A DNA stretch of 64,000 nt from JBOFIQ01 sp051654905 (GCA_051654905.1 JBOFYY010000159.1:1-64000), one strand, 5' to 3'. Shown: positions 42,076 through 51,790, numbered from the stretch's first letter. Translations and numbers: made by a program. The notes: a model not told the origin generated them from the sequence alone.

Positions 42076-43436
42076 CGGGTGGCTCCTGGGGTGCCGAAAA
42101 CTTGGAAAGTAATTCGTTCCGGAATTGGGTAAGGTGCTGGTTTTCCTTGCGCTTGCAGAATCTGACGTAGAACTATGGAGTTTCGATAAGCGCCCATGCC
42201 TAAGTCTGGAGAAGTAAAACCATGGGTATGGATTTCAGCGTTATGGACAAAAACTTCGCCAGGTACACGCGAGACGCCATAATTACGATCAACGTCGAAA
42301 CGTCCATCAGGTAGCCGAGTTAACCGATCTTCAATCGCAGCTAAGAAAGTAGTTTCTCGTCCGCGGTATCCGGTTGCTAAAACAATCTCATCAGCTTGGA
42401 AGGAACCAGCCAGTTTTGTTTCAGTGTGCTGGAAATGCAACGTACCAGTGCTATCGGAAGCAGTTAGTTCGCAGTTAGTAAAGAGATCAACACCAAGTTC
42501 CCCGGCATCGAGCTGTGCTCTAGTCATGCCGACGCTTTGAGCGTAAAGCTCATCGTAAATAGCGTTGATTAGGTCACCATTTATACCTTTATAGAGATTG
42601 TGTTGAGATTTGACCAGATCATCACGTTCGCTTTGTGACATAGTGCGGAAATGATCAATATATTCGGGGCTAGTCATTTCTAGAGTTAGCTTGGTGTATT
42701 CCAGCGGGAAGAATCGAGGTGAACGAGTAACCCAAGTGAGACGGCCACTATCAGATGCTGACCAGTTCTTACTTGTGAGTAAATCAAGAAATACCTCGGC
42801 AGCTGACTGCCCTGACCCCATGATAGCTACATTTTTATTGCCAGTAAGTAACTCAGTTTTACGAGATAGATAGTCGCTGGTGTGCCAACCACGACCAGCA
42901 TCACAAAGTGGTTGTGCTGCAGCAGGCACATATGGTTCAGTACCAACTCCCAAACTGAGATGACGAGCACGAACAGTTTCTTTACGACCATCGCTATGGG
43001 TGAGACATGCGGTGTAGTACTGACCATCGTGGTCAATATCGGTAGCTTCGACGCCGAACTCAACCGAATCAAGACGGTCGATAGCCCACCGGCAATATGC
43101 GTTGTATTCCGAACGAAGAATATTGAAATTTTCCCGGATATAGAAGGGGTATAGCCGTTCAGTTTCGCTTAAGAAGTTAAGGAAAGAGAAGGTGCTGGTT
43201 GGATCTGCCAGTGTTACTAGATCAGCCATGAAAGGAACTTGTAGATGTGTTCCATGCAGCATCATCCCCGGATGCCAGTCGAAGTAATCTACTCGATCAA
43301 CAAAGCGAGTTTTTAGCTCAAGAGGAGCAGCTAAAGCTGCCAAACTTAGATTAAATGGGCCTACTCCGATTCCTAAAATATCTAGGACGTCGTCAGTATC
43401 AGTAGACGAATTGAGAGAGATAGCAGAAGTGCTCAT
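42072..43436 (-). CDS. desB: Diamine/lysine N-monooxygenase (DesB-like)
   Basis: 454 residues, flavin N-hydroxylating monooxygenase. FAD site GIGVGPFNLSLAALAAP near residues 22-38, NADPH site MGSGQSAAEVFLDLL near 206-220 and the ATGYRGRE C-terminal FAD contact near 358. It hydroxylates a terminal amine, probably cadaverine given the neighbouring decarboxylase. Between desA and desD with a four-base gap and a four-base overlap. Confidence 0.93.
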   Translation of the reverse strand: MSTSAISLNSSTDTDDVLDILGIGVGPFNLSLAALAAPLELKTRFVDRVDYFDWHPGMMLHGTHLQVPFMADLVTLADPTSTFSFLNFLSETERLYPFYIRENFNILRSEYNAYCRWAIDRLDSVEFGVEATDIDHDGQYYTACLTHSDGRKETVRARHLSLGVGTEPYVPAAAQPLCDAGRGWHTSDYLSRKTELLTGNKNVAIMGSGQSAAEVFLDLLTSKNWSASDSGRLTWVTRSPRFFPLEYTKLTLEMTSPEYIDHFRTMSQSERDDLVKSQHNLYKGINGDLINAIYDELYAQSVGMTRAQLDAGELGVDLFTNCELTASDSTGTLHFQHTETKLAGSFQADEIVLATGYRGRETTFLAAIEDRLTRLPDGRFDVDRNYGVSRVPGEVFVHNAEIHTHGFTSPDLGMGAYRNSIVLRQILQAQGKPAPYPIPERITFQVFGTPGATR

Positions 43437-43440
43437 GATT

Positions 43441-44976
43441 TTATTTCTCCGATGTTAGTTGGGATAGTTCGGCATAGCCGGCATCAGCGATGATGGCAAG
43501 GATGACTGCAATATCGTCGAGAGTCATCGTCGGGTTAAGTAGCGTCAATTTGAGATAGGAGACCCCATCGACAGTGGTGCTGGCGATATTGGCGGTTCCT
43601 TGGGACAGAATTCTTTTACGGATCCGTGAGGTAAGTAAATGAGCGGTATCGTCACTTATTTCTGCGGGTTTGAAACGGAAAACTACGGTAGAGAGTTGCA
43701 CGGGAGCACATAAGTCGAAGTGCTTGGTGGCTTGAACTAAATCACCTGCTGCTTCAGCTAATGCCACCACTGCATCAACCATGTCTCCAATTCCTTGACG
43801 TCCCATAGTGCGCAAGGTGAGCCATAGTTTAAGGGCATCAAATCTACGTGTTGTTTGTAGCGACTTATGTACTTGATTGGGGGACTCAGTATCGCTAACA
43901 GAGCGAGGATTCAGGTATTCGGAGTGATGACGTATGAACTCTAAATCATTTCGATCACGAACTAGAATCGCTGAACAAGCGACGGGCTGGAACCACATTT
44001 TATGGAAGTCGATTGTTATCGAATCAGCACATTCGGTGCCGTCTAGCCGTTCCGCTAACGTCGTAGAGGCTAATAAACCGCCACCGTAAGCAGCATCAAC
44101 ATGGAACCAAGCCCCATATGACTGAGCTAGTTGAGCGATATCGCGGAGCGGATCTATTGCACCAAAATCAGTTGTTCCTGCGGTAGCAACAATAGCCATA
44201 GGAGTAAGTCCTGCTTGGCTATCGGCTGCTAGCTGCTCTTGGAGAGCGCGAATATCCAGACGTCGGGTATCGGTAGTAGGTATCGCTACGACAGCAGCGC
44301 GTCCTAGTCCAATGAACTCAGCAGCATTGGCGATAGAAAAATGAGAATCAGTACTGGCATAAATACGTAATCCGCAAAGTCGTTCCGGTAACGGTAGCGA
44401 CGATGAAGCAGGATCGCTTGCAGCCTTGCGGGATAGGGATCTGCCGCGAGCCAATAGCATTGCTTGTAGGTTTGATTGAGTGCCTCCGGAAGTGAAAATA
44501 CCATCGGCGTCGGTATGCCAACCAACTAATGCGGCAGTCCATTCAATGAGGCGACGCTCAATCATCGTTGCGCCGGAAGATTGATCCCAAGTGTCCATGG
44601 AGCTATTGACGGTTGCGGTAATCGCTTCTGCCGCTATCGCAGGAATTACGATGGGGCAGTTAAGGTGCATGGCATAACGTCGGTCATGGAACCAGACGGC
44701 ATCTTTTAGATAAAGCTGATTTAGCTCGGTAAGGGAATCTTCGAAAGATATTGGTTTTTCTAGATCCACTTGAGCTACGTTGCGAGCTAGCTCTTGAGGA
44801 GATGCGCCAGTTGATGGTTGGTGTCTGTGGTTGATCGTATCTGCAATGTAAGTAATGGTTTTGGTTAAGTCGTTGCTGTAGAGGGTAGTAGTTTCTTGCG
44901 AAAGAAGTAGCTCTTCAGGAGCGGAGGCTACCGTGGGAACTGTTTCAGATATGACTGTGTCAAAGGTATGGGACAC
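43441..44976 (-). CDS. desA: PLP-dependent diamine-forming decarboxylase (DesA-like)
   Basis: About 511 residues from GTG 44976, which has AAGGAG upstream; a TTG at 45024 gives a longer form. Group II decarboxylase fold with the PLP lysine in SITIDFHKMWFQP near 330 and the Asp of WFHVDAAYGGG. The reaction is probably lysine to cadaverine for siderophore assembly; an L-2,4-diaminobutyrate substrate cannot be excluded. First committed step of the cluster. Confidence 0.92.
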   Translation of the reverse strand: MSHTFDTVISETVPTVASAPEELLLSQETTTLYSNDLTKTITYIADTINHRHQPSTGASPQELARNVAQVDLEKPISFEDSLTELNQLYLKDAVWFHDRRYAMHLNCPIVIPAIAAEAITATVNSSMDTWDQSSGATMIERRLIEWTAALVGWHTDADGIFTSGGTQSNLQAMLLARGRSLSRKAASDPASSSLPLPERLCGLRIYASTDSHFSIANAAEFIGLGRAAVVAIPTTDTRRLDIRALQEQLAADSQAGLTPMAIVATAGTTDFGAIDPLRDIAQLAQSYGAWFHVDAAYGGGLLASTTLAERLDGTECADSITIDFHKMWFQPVACSAILVRDRNDLEFIRHHSEYLNPRSVSDTESPNQVHKSLQTTRRFDALKLWLTLRTMGRQGIGDMVDAVVALAEAAGDLVQATKHFDLCAPVQLSTVVFRFKPAEISDDTAHLLTSRIRKRILSQGTANIASTTVDGVSYLKLTLLNPTMTLDDIAVILAIIADAGYAELSQLTSEK

Positions 44977-45066
44977 AACTCTCCTTTCTGGGAAGATGTG
45001 TAAAAGTGCACGCTGATGCGGCAAGTGGGCATGTAGTATGCGAGAAAATAATTAGGAAGGTTATTT

Positions 45067-45630
45067 TTAAGCGAAAGAGATTTTTGTTACAGCTAGGAAA
45101 GCTAAGCGAGCATCTTTTTGTGCTTGCTCAAGATGTACGACCTCTCCTAGTGTGAAGCCAGCGCTAACCAGTCGCTGCAGAGCGCGCTCATTGGCAGCAT
45201 CAGGCTCGGCGATAATGCGACGAGCTTGAGTCTTCTGTAGAACCGCCGGAACAAGTGCGTTAAGAGCAGCAGTTGTGAGATTTGGGTATTCCCATTGAGG
45301 ATCACGAGGAGCCATCATTAGGTGAATCCCTAGATCTCCGTCGCGGGTCTCAATATGTTCTCCGACTTCATCGTGTTTTGGATCATATGTTTGGAATACG
45401 GCGATATCGCGATCATCGAGAGCAACCATATAAGCATGATGGGTCTGAGAATCTGCCAGCCATTGATAGATATCGGAAATATCTGTTTCGGTTTTATCTC
45501 GCATACCCCAGAACTGACCATGTTCTTCTCGAGTCCATAGAAAAACTGTATGAGTATCACAGGAAGGATCTAGTGGGCGAATAGAAAAACCATTAGCTAA
45601 TAGTGTTTTTTCGCTAAAATGTTCGTGCAT
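45067..45630 (-). CDS. desC: N-hydroxydiamine acyltransferase (DesC/IucB-like GNAT)
   Basis: 187 residues. Pattern GQFWGMRDKTETDISDIYQWLADSQTHHAYMVALDD, GDLGIHLMMAPRDP, RRIIAEPDAANERALQRLVSAGF is typical of hydroxamate acyltransferases that transfer acetyl or succinyl from CoA. It is clearly related to the first 180 residues of the NIS synthetase here, so the operon encodes two acyl transfer domains. Located between the DesG-like and DesA genes. Confidence 0.9.
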   Translation of the reverse strand: MHEHFSEKTLLANGFSIRPLDPSCDTHTVFLWTREEHGQFWGMRDKTETDISDIYQWLADSQTHHAYMVALDDRDIAVFQTYDPKHDEVGEHIETRDGDLGIHLMMAPRDPQWEYPNLTTAALNALVPAVLQKTQARRIIAEPDAANERALQRLVSAGFTLGEVVHLEQAQKDARLAFLAVTKISFA

Positions 45631-45683
45631 ATCTTTTCTTTCTTTTTGGGGGTGGGTTTTTATAGATGGTAAGGAAAGTGCTG

Positions 45684-47669
45684 TTATATAGATTTTGGGT
45701 TGACGTTGAGTAGTTTTCCATCAGCCCAAAATTGGGTTTGATCGTTGTAATTAGGGGAATTGCAATTGCCCTGTGATCCCCACGGTATGACCCACTGTGA
45801 GGATTCGGGTGCTCCTACTTTCCATGTGACTCTAGCCACTGGTGCACGTAGGCAAAAGTTGGTAACTCCAGGAATTGATCCAGTTGAAAGAACGCATGAG
45901 GTGTCGCCTCCTACGCTAACTCTGGTTGGGGCAAAGTTACTTTCTTGGGAAAGTAATGAATCAGGAAGAGTTATTAAAGGATAGGCAAGATGATTATCCC
46001 CCCAAGTAATATCGTCGGCTATCGAAATAGACTCTAAGGTGTTATTTAATGCTTGTATTGCTAGATCATTTACTGCTAGATTGAAATAGGAGGCATTAGT
46101 TACTATGGAATCTAAGGCAAAACCAATTCTTGCTACAGGATTTACCCATGGTGAATAGAGCGAAGGAAGTTCAGAAGCTAGAAAAAGAGGAGTGAAGAAG
46201 GGTTCTTTAGAAATAAGCTTCACGAGCTCATGTCGCCATTGTGCTACGTGCATAGCAATAGTTGAGTTAGCTGAGAAGAAGCCATCCCACGATAGAAGTT
46301 GAGTAGCGAAAGCAGCGATCTTGTCAGGAAGTCTAGTTGGCTGAGAATTGATATCTTTCAGAGTTTGCTGAACTAGGTTGAGGGTTGCAGCGTCGAAACA
46401 ATCCAGCGCGATATTTGCTGCAGTAGTAACATCGACAGATCCAGCAGAAGTTACTTCATTAAGGAGTGCGGTAATTCGTTGTGCGCGCTGAGGCGGACAG
46501 TAAGTGTAACCAAGTCGTCGCTGGGAAGACTTGTATTCATTAGCGCTAGCTGTGCAAACGGTGAGTGATTCGATGGGGAAAACTTCCCACCTTGCCGTCA
46601 TATTTTCGAAAGAATCGCATAGTGACGCTGGTAGATCTGACTCATCGCTAGCCCATAGTCGTGCTTCCTCTGCCATGAAAGGAACTTTTCCAGCAGTGAA
46701 ACGGAAAGCGTTTTGGTCAATGTCGGCGGTAATAACGTCATCAACAGGATCTATCCAGTGAGAAAAGGCTGTAATTACTTGCCGAGAGCTGCTGACTGAA
46801 AGCAAATCCAAACTGGTTTGCAGTCCACCGTCACCGGTAAACATAGGACTCCACGCTAATGCGAGAGGACCGGTGGCATCGGTAGCTACGATGGGTCGTG
46901 ATGTGGCGTCAGTTACACGAATGAGTGGTTGAGAATCAGCCATGGCATTGGTGACAGCCCATGCAGTGTTGGCAGTTTGTCCAAAATGGGGAATCCCTGG
47001 AAAACCAGGAAAAGCTAACCCATCTGCGTAAATGCCGGGGGCGCGAAAACGTATTTGTTGGTAGGGGCCAGGGCATTCGAGGAGACGATGTGGATCAGCG
47101 CAGATCAGCGGGAAATTATCTGCTGTTAGCGCAGCCGGTACGTACCAAGCGTTACTTCCTGATCCGATAAGAGGATCGGTGAGCATAAGTAACGCAGCAT
47201 CTTCTCCCAGCGTGCGACGAACATGCTCGCGCCATAGCGTCTCAGGAAAAGCACCAAAAAGGAGATGAGCGAGCAACATCAGGGCGACTGGAGTCCACGG
47301 CTCCCACGAAGGGGCATCCTTGGCTAAATTGGCGGCTTTAGCAATTGGATCATGCTGCAACGCGGCCGCAAGCTCACTATTGATGCCATCGGCATAACTG
47401 CTGGCAAAACGTTGCGCTCGTGGACTAGCTCGCTGAAAGCAGTCCTTTGCGATCTGGAGAAGATCGACGCGAGAAATCAGATCGTCCAGTTCACTGTGAG
47501 AAGCGCCAAGATAGGTTGCTGCTTGCGCTGATAGTCGCCAAGTATCGACGCTAATCTGCCAGGCTCGATCTTGAGCAGTAACTACTCCTTGAGCGTAGGC
47601 AAGGGCAAATTCGTCACTGGCGGTGAGCGTGGGAATACCGTACTGGCACCGGGTGATATGAGTGGACAT
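45684..47669 (-). CDS. Penicillin-acylase-family Ntn hydrolase (DesG-like)
   Basis: 661 residues. Autocatalytic processing site: the nucleophile Ser follows Gly in IGSGSNAWYVPA near residue 170, with HFGQTANTAWAVTNAMAD as the second conserved block. No signal peptide is visible, so the enzyme should stay in the cytoplasm, unlike true penicillin acylases. A penicillin-amidase-like gene (desG) also sits in Streptomyces desferrioxamine loci (recalled); it may deacylate or exchange acyl groups on the siderophore. First gene of the minus-strand operon, directly under the two IdeR boxes. Confidence 0.85.
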   Translation of the reverse strand: MSTHITRCQYGIPTLTASDEFALAYAQGVVTAQDRAWQISVDTWRLSAQAATYLGASHSELDDLISRVDLLQIAKDCFQRASPRAQRFASSYADGINSELAAALQHDPIAKAANLAKDAPSWEPWTPVALMLLAHLLFGAFPETLWREHVRRTLGEDAALLMLTDPLIGSGSNAWYVPAALTADNFPLICADPHRLLECPGPYQQIRFRAPGIYADGLAFPGFPGIPHFGQTANTAWAVTNAMADSQPLIRVTDATSRPIVATDATGPLALAWSPMFTGDGGLQTSLDLLSVSSSRQVITAFSHWIDPVDDVITADIDQNAFRFTAGKVPFMAEEARLWASDESDLPASLCDSFENMTARWEVFPIESLTVCTASANEYKSSQRRLGYTYCPPQRAQRITALLNEVTSAGSVDVTTAANIALDCFDAATLNLVQQTLKDINSQPTRLPDKIAAFATQLLSWDGFFSANSTIAMHVAQWRHELVKLISKEPFFTPLFLASELPSLYSPWVNPVARIGFALDSIVTNASYFNLAVNDLAIQALNNTLESISIADDITWGDNHLAYPLITLPDSLLSQESNFAPTRVSVGGDTSCVLSTGSIPGVTNFCLRAPVARVTWKVGAPESSQWVIPWGSQGNCNSPNYNDQTQFWADGKLLNVNPKSI

Positions 47670-47676
47670 GACCCTC

Positions 47677-47695
47677 CATGGTTAGCCTTACCTAA
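47677..47695. promoter_or_regulatory. IdeR/DtxR iron box 1
   Basis: CATGGTTAGCCTTACCTAA matches the 19-bp consensus TTAGGTTAGCCTAACCTAA at 15 positions and lies 8 bases upstream of the DesG-like start. Repression under iron sufficiency is inferred. Confidence 0.75.
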
Positions 47696-47708
47696 GACGC
47701 GGATTAGA

Positions 47709-47727
47709 ATAGGTTATTGTTACCTAA
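47709..47727. promoter_or_regulatory. IdeR/DtxR iron box 2
   Basis: ATAGGTTATTGTTACCTAA matches the same consensus at 14 of 19 positions and keeps the palindromic TAGGTTA/TWACCTA halves. It lies 27 bases before the siderophore-interacting protein start, so the two boxes control both arms of the divergent locus. Confidence 0.75.
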
Positions 47728-47753
47728 TTAACTAATCCAGTGGAAAGGGCGAG

Positions 47754-48473
47754 ATGATAGCTCGCTTGGAACGTCTTGTAATCAAGGCGATGGGATCTAA
47801 GCAGACGACGTTGACTGTCTTGGAAAATCAGAGCGTAACACCTCATTTTCAGCGGATTTTTGTCGATTGTGGAACGTTATTCTCCGAGGCGGAGATTCAT
47901 CCGACGATGTGGTTACGTCTCTGGTTCGATAACCAAGGCGGTGCGCATCAGCGAGCTTTTACCCTCGTTGATCCAGATCCAACTGCTGGTACAGCATGGC
48001 TAGAATTCTCGCTACATGAAGGTATTGCTTCGAATTGGGCGCGAACTGTAGCACCGGGACAAACTATCGAAGCCTCATTGCTGGGCAGTAAATATGATTG
48101 GCATCAAGACAGCCCTAGCTCTGAAAGTAATTGGGAAAAAACCCTCATTGTTGGGGATATGGCTGCGTTACCGGCGATCAATTCGCTGCTGGATCATATC
48201 GGGAATACTCCTGCCACCGTGATACTGGAATATGTTCATTCCGACGATTTGCAGGTTCCGGTACGCCTTGGCTCAAATCAACATCTGATTCGCTGCCTGC
48301 GCGGTAGCGACGAATGTGAAAAAGAACTATTTGCGCGGGTTAATGAACCTAATCAACGTATCTGGATTGCGCTAGAAGCGGGAATAACCCGTTCGCTCGT
48401 CAAGAAATTACGTCACGAATACGGTGTCAGTAAATCAGCAATGTCAGCACTGGGATATTGGAAGGCTTCTTAG
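47754..48473 (+). CDS. Siderophore-interacting protein (FAD-dependent ferric reductase)
   Basis: 239 residues, SIP/ViuB family: RAFTLVDPDPTAGTAWLEFSLHEG (FAD-binding), LIVGDMAALPAI (NAD(P)H site) and a Trp/Ala-rich end. It reduces the ferric siderophore in the cytoplasm to release iron. Some 80 bases upstream separate it from the DesG-like gene, with the iron boxes between. Followed after two bases by the MFS gene. Confidence 0.9.
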   Translation: MIARLERLVIKAMGSKQTTLTVLENQSVTPHFQRIFVDCGTLFSEAEIHPTMWLRLWFDNQGGAHQRAFTLVDPDPTAGTAWLEFSLHEGIASNWARTVAPGQTIEASLLGSKYDWHQDSPSSESNWEKTLIVGDMAALPAINSLLDHIGNTPATVILEYVHSDDLQVPVRLGSNQHLIRCLRGSDECEKELFARVNEPNQRIWIALEAGITRSLVKKLRHEYGVSKSAMSALGYWKAS

Positions 48474-48475
48474 AA

Positions 48476-49717
48476 ATGGCGACAACGATAGAGAACCCTA
48501 GCGTAGGAAAAGATTCAGTTTCGCTGGGTCTACTAACCGCCCTGTACACCACCCAATTCATTGGAGTGGGTTTCCTTTCGATAGGGCTGGTAGCTATCTT
48601 GCGTGCTGATGGGGTAAGCCTAGATACGCTAGGTTTAGTGCAGCTGCTGGGGTTGGTCTGGCCGCTGAAGTTCCTGTGGGCGCCCCTGATTGATAAGTTC
48701 TCTCCAGGCGGGAAGCGTGGATTAGGGCACTACCGATCTTGGCTACTGGTGCTGCAGCCGCTCATGGTGCTTGCGCTGCTAAGTTTAGTTTTCATTTCGC
48801 GACCTTCGCAACAGCTGCCACTATTGTTTGCCATAGTAGGGCTTTTCATCGTGATGAGCGCTACCCAAGATATTGCTGCTGACGCTATTTCGGTACGGAG
48901 CTTACATGGGAAAAAGCGTGATATTGGTAGCGCAATCCAAGTATCAGCAAGCTATATCGGCAATGTTATTGGTGGAGCTGGTGCAGTTGTTGTAGCCGAT
49001 AAATGGGGCTTACAAGCTGCGGCAGTATTACTGGCAGTAACAACTGCTATCGCTTTGATTCCAGTAGTTTTATATCGCGAGCCTAAGTCGGTCAATGTCA
49101 GCGAAGAAAAACCATTACGTGGGATAAAAGAGATTCTAGGAGTTTTCAATAATCCAGCATGTCGTTCATGGTGTCTTATCGCTATGCCGTTGCTTTATAT
49201 GGGTGCTGCGGGAGTGTACTCGTTGGTGACGCCAGCTCTTACGGATTCGGGTCGCTCGCTGACCGAAATTGGTTTGATCACTTTAACTTGGGCGTCGATA
49301 CCTGCTATTGCTGCTGGGATGTTAGCTGGCTGGCTTTCAGCTCATATTGGGCGGCGCGGGAGTGTTATTTTTGGGATTGTGATGTTAGCGCTAGGAGCTT
49401 TAGTGCTAACACCAGTATTTAATGGTGGTGGCGGAACTTTAGTAGCTGCGGTTGGGGTTAGCTTGTTGCTTTCGGGATATACGATTCTCAACGTCATTAT
49501 CTATACCCAAGCGCTTACTTTTGCACGCTACGAACAAGCTGGATCAGACTTCACGTTGCTCACCTGTATTCCGCTGGCATTATCTTTCGTAGCAGCATGG
49601 TTAGTGCTAACTTTGGCGCAGACCGTCGGATATAACGCAGCGGCCTGGGTGGCTACCGCTCTCGCGGTAGTAGGGGCTGTCGCGGCGTATCGGCAGTTAG
49701 GAGCCGATCGGGTTTAG
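48476..49717 (+). CDS. MFS/AmpG-type siderophore transporter (RhtX/FptX-like)
   Basis: About 413 residues, 12 transmembrane helices, opening with LGLLTALYTTQFIGVGFLSIGLVAILR and a WAPLIDKFSPGGKRGLG loop that resembles the PAT/AmpG group including RhtX and FptX ferrisiderophore permeases. Could import a ferric siderophore or export the product. The ATG at 48476 is two bases after the SIP stop with GGAAGG upstream; the longer TTG frame is rejected. No ABC-type siderophore importer is present in the window. Confidence 0.85.
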   Translation: MATTIENPSVGKDSVSLGLLTALYTTQFIGVGFLSIGLVAILRADGVSLDTLGLVQLLGLVWPLKFLWAPLIDKFSPGGKRGLGHYRSWLLVLQPLMVLALLSLVFISRPSQQLPLLFAIVGLFIVMSATQDIAADAISVRSLHGKKRDIGSAIQVSASYIGNVIGGAGAVVVADKWGLQAAAVLLAVTTAIALIPVVLYREPKSVNVSEEKPLRGIKEILGVFNNPACRSWCLIAMPLLYMGAAGVYSLVTPALTDSGRSLTEIGLITLTWASIPAIAAGMLAGWLSAHIGRRGSVIFGIVMLALGALVLTPVFNGGGGTLVAAVGVSLLLSGYTILNVIIYTQALTFARYEQAGSDFTLLTCIPLALSFVAAWLVLTLAQTVGYNAAAWVATALAVVGAVAAYRQLGADRV

Positions 49718-49956
49718 GCTTCTTTAGCTGCTGCGCGGGAAGCTAGGGCGTAGATGCCAGCAACTATTAAAGCTGCTGCGGTTAGTCCGATAGCAAGAGC
49801 AATCGGGAATCCCCGTGTCGATAGCCAAGTAGCTTCTGGGGCAAGTTTCAGGAGCAGATCGGCTCCTAAAACAGTTCCGGTAACGGTTACACATAGTCCT
49901 GCGAAGATGCAGGCAAGCCAAAAATTGCGAGATTCAGAGGTTATAGCTGCGCTCAT
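49714..49956 (-). CDS. Small two-TM membrane protein
   Basis: About 80 residues with two hydrophobic helices (LACIFAGLCVTVTGTVLGADLLL and the Ala-rich FPIALAIGLTAAALIVAGIYAL). Overlaps the 3' end of the siderophore transporter gene by four bases on the other strand. Function unknown; not recognised. Confidence 0.6.
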   Translation of the reverse strand: MSAAITSESRNFWLACIFAGLCVTVTGTVLGADLLLKLAPEATWLSTRGFPIALAIGLTAAALIVAGIYALASRAAAKEA

Positions 49957-50055
49957 GAGGATCATCTTGTCATCTTTTCTCCTAAGAACGGTAGTTCAGT
50001 TCAGATAATGACTTGAACTTCTTACAGGAGAGGGTCTATAGTTAGTAACCGCGAT

Positions 50056-50128
50056 GCACTCGTGGCTCAACGGATAGAGCAGCTGACTACGGATCAGCAG
50101 GTTGGGAGTTCGAATCTCTCCGAGTGCG
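50056..50128 (+). tRNA. tRNA-Arg (ACG)
   Basis: Acceptor GCACTCG/CGAGTGC, discriminator G, anticodon loop CTACGGA giving ACG. A34 of this tRNA is the classical target of TadA, encoded 3.2 kb downstream. CCA not encoded. Confidence 0.96.
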
Positions 50129-50130
50129 CA

Positions 50131-50178
50131 AGGGCAGATGCCCGTTACCTAGTTAAGGTAACGGGCATCTGCCCTTTA
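50131..50178 (+). terminator. Terminator of tRNA-Arg
   Basis: Perfect 20-base arms with a five-base loop, then TTTAT, two bases after the tRNA. Confidence 0.9.
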
Positions 50179-50197
50179 TGCTGCTTCCTGTTTGAAC

Positions 50198-50276
50198 TTC
50201 TGCCTCAGATTGCCAAAGATTGCCAGAACCGCCATTTTTCAGCCGTTTGAGTCATCCTTGGCAATCTGAGGCAGAA
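50198..50276. repeat. 79-bp inverted-repeat element, copy 2
   Basis: Same 17-bp perfect terminal arms as 16773-16851 and the same total length, with a diverged interior. It lies between tRNA-Arg and the amidotransferase gene. Confidence 0.75.
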
Positions 50277-50351
50277 ACTAGTTGAGCAGTATCTTCTCGA
50301 TCGGAAGCTCCGGCACAACAAAGACCTACTGCGAACCAGTAAACTCCTGCT

Positions 50352-51059
50352 ATGGCAAAGAATATTTTGGTTTTGCAGCATGAACTTAATTGTGGTCCGG
50401 GACGTTTTGGTACTTGGCTTACCGAAGCTGGCGCAACCCTCACAGTTATTCATGGACCTAGCGATCGAATTCCTGGCGATCTAGATAGATACGATGCGCT
50501 CATCGTTCTAGGCGGATCGATGAATGCAAACCAAGATGAAAGTTATCCTTGGCTTGGTCCAGTAAAGATGCGTATCAAAGAAGCCCTATCTAAAGAGATT
50601 CCGCTCTTTGGTATTTGCTTAGGGCATCAGCTCATAAGCGTGGCAACTGGTGGCGTTGTCGAACCACAAGGACACACCACTATTGGATTAGCGCCTTTCT
50701 TACGCACTCCAGCAGGTAGAAAAGATAAGCTTTTTGCTGACTTAGCGGACCCTGTCGTAGCTGTTCATTACAACGGAGATACGGTCACGACTCTCCCCGA
50801 GGGTGCGATAGCACTTGCTCATACTTCCGACGGCAGTATTGCAGCGGCGCGTTTTGCGCCCTACGCCTGGGGAGTGCAGTTCCATCCAGAAGTAACAGCG
50901 GAAGGTTTCGCTGAATGGACTAGCGGTAAAGACGATGAACAGCGTCCAGAGCTACCAGTTTCAGTAGATGATGTTGCGCGAGCTGTTATTGAGTCTGAAG
51001 AAGTCATGTGTGCAACTTGGAAGCCGGTAGCACTTGGTTTCTTTGACATCATCGGATAA
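50352..51059 (+). CDS. Class I glutamine amidotransferase-like protein
   Basis: 235 residues. Nucleophile Cys in FGICLGHQL near 89, His-Glu in VQFHPEVT near 178, both typical of class I GATases acting as stand-alone glutaminase domains (GMP synthase/PuuD-like). VLGGSMNANQDESYPWL near 53-70 is the oxyanion region. The substrate is unknown. Followed 29 bases later by the GDPD gene. Confidence 0.88.
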   Translation: MAKNILVLQHELNCGPGRFGTWLTEAGATLTVIHGPSDRIPGDLDRYDALIVLGGSMNANQDESYPWLGPVKMRIKEALSKEIPLFGICLGHQLISVATGGVVEPQGHTTIGLAPFLRTPAGRKDKLFADLADPVVAVHYNGDTVTTLPEGAIALAHTSDGSIAAARFAPYAWGVQFHPEVTAEGFAEWTSGKDDEQRPELPVSVDDVARAVIESEEVMCATWKPVALGFFDIIG

Positions 51060-51088
51060 AAGTTTTCAGAATCTAGTAGGAGAAAACG

Positions 51089-51784
51089 ATGGTGCAGGTG
51101 TGGGCACATCGAGGTGCAAGTGGGCATGCCCCTGAAAATACTTTGGAGGCTTTTAGTCTCGCGGTAGCGATGGGTGCAGATGGTGTTGAACTAGATGTGC
51201 AGTTATCTAGTGATGGCATTCCGGTAGTGATCCATGATGAAACCCTTGAGAGAACTACGTCGTTGACGGGGCTTGTCAAAGATCGTAGTGTTGCCGAGTT
51301 AGCCAGATGTGATGCTGGAAATGGCAACTATGTGCCGACATTAGAAGAAGTTCTCACACTTCTTGCTCCGAGTAATCTTGAGGTCAATATCGAGTTAAAG
51401 AACTCAGAAATTACCTATCCGGGGCTTGAACAAAAAACATTGGATGTAGTTAAGGTGTGTGGGTTTGCTGATCGAGTCTGGTATTCGTCATTTCAGCACT
51501 ACAGTCTCAGCCAGTTACGGCAAATAGCTCCAGATGCACGTATTGGGTTGCTTTATTGTGAGGCACTGATAGATCCGTGGCTATATGCCCAGCACTGTGG
51601 GGCTGATGCGTTGCATCCAGATTGGCGAACCTTAACAATTCCAGGTGTGCTTGAGGGCTGTAAAGATGCGGGGGTGCGGGTACATACTTGGACTATCAAT
51701 CAGGGTGAAGTTGTTCAACAACTAGCTGCTGTTGATGCCATTATCACTAATTTTCCAGAGATAGCAGCAACAGTTTCTAGATAA
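51089..51784 (+). CDS. Glycerophosphodiester phosphodiesterase
   Basis: 231 residues of the GDPD TIM barrel: AHRGASGHAPENTLEAFSLA (catalytic His/Glu), GVELDVQLSSDGIPVVIHDETLERTT (metal ligands and second His) and VHTWTINQ. Degrades glycerophosphodiesters to glycerol 3-phosphate and an alcohol. No signal peptide, so cytosolic. Confidence 0.93.
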   Translation: MVQVWAHRGASGHAPENTLEAFSLAVAMGADGVELDVQLSSDGIPVVIHDETLERTTSLTGLVKDRSVAELARCDAGNGNYVPTLEEVLTLLAPSNLEVNIELKNSEITYPGLEQKTLDVVKVCGFADRVWYSSFQHYSLSQLRQIAPDARIGLLYCEALIDPWLYAQHCGADALHPDWRTLTIPGVLEGCKDAGVRVHTWTINQGEVVQQLAAVDAIITNFPEIAATVSR

Positions 51785-51790
51785 AACAAT

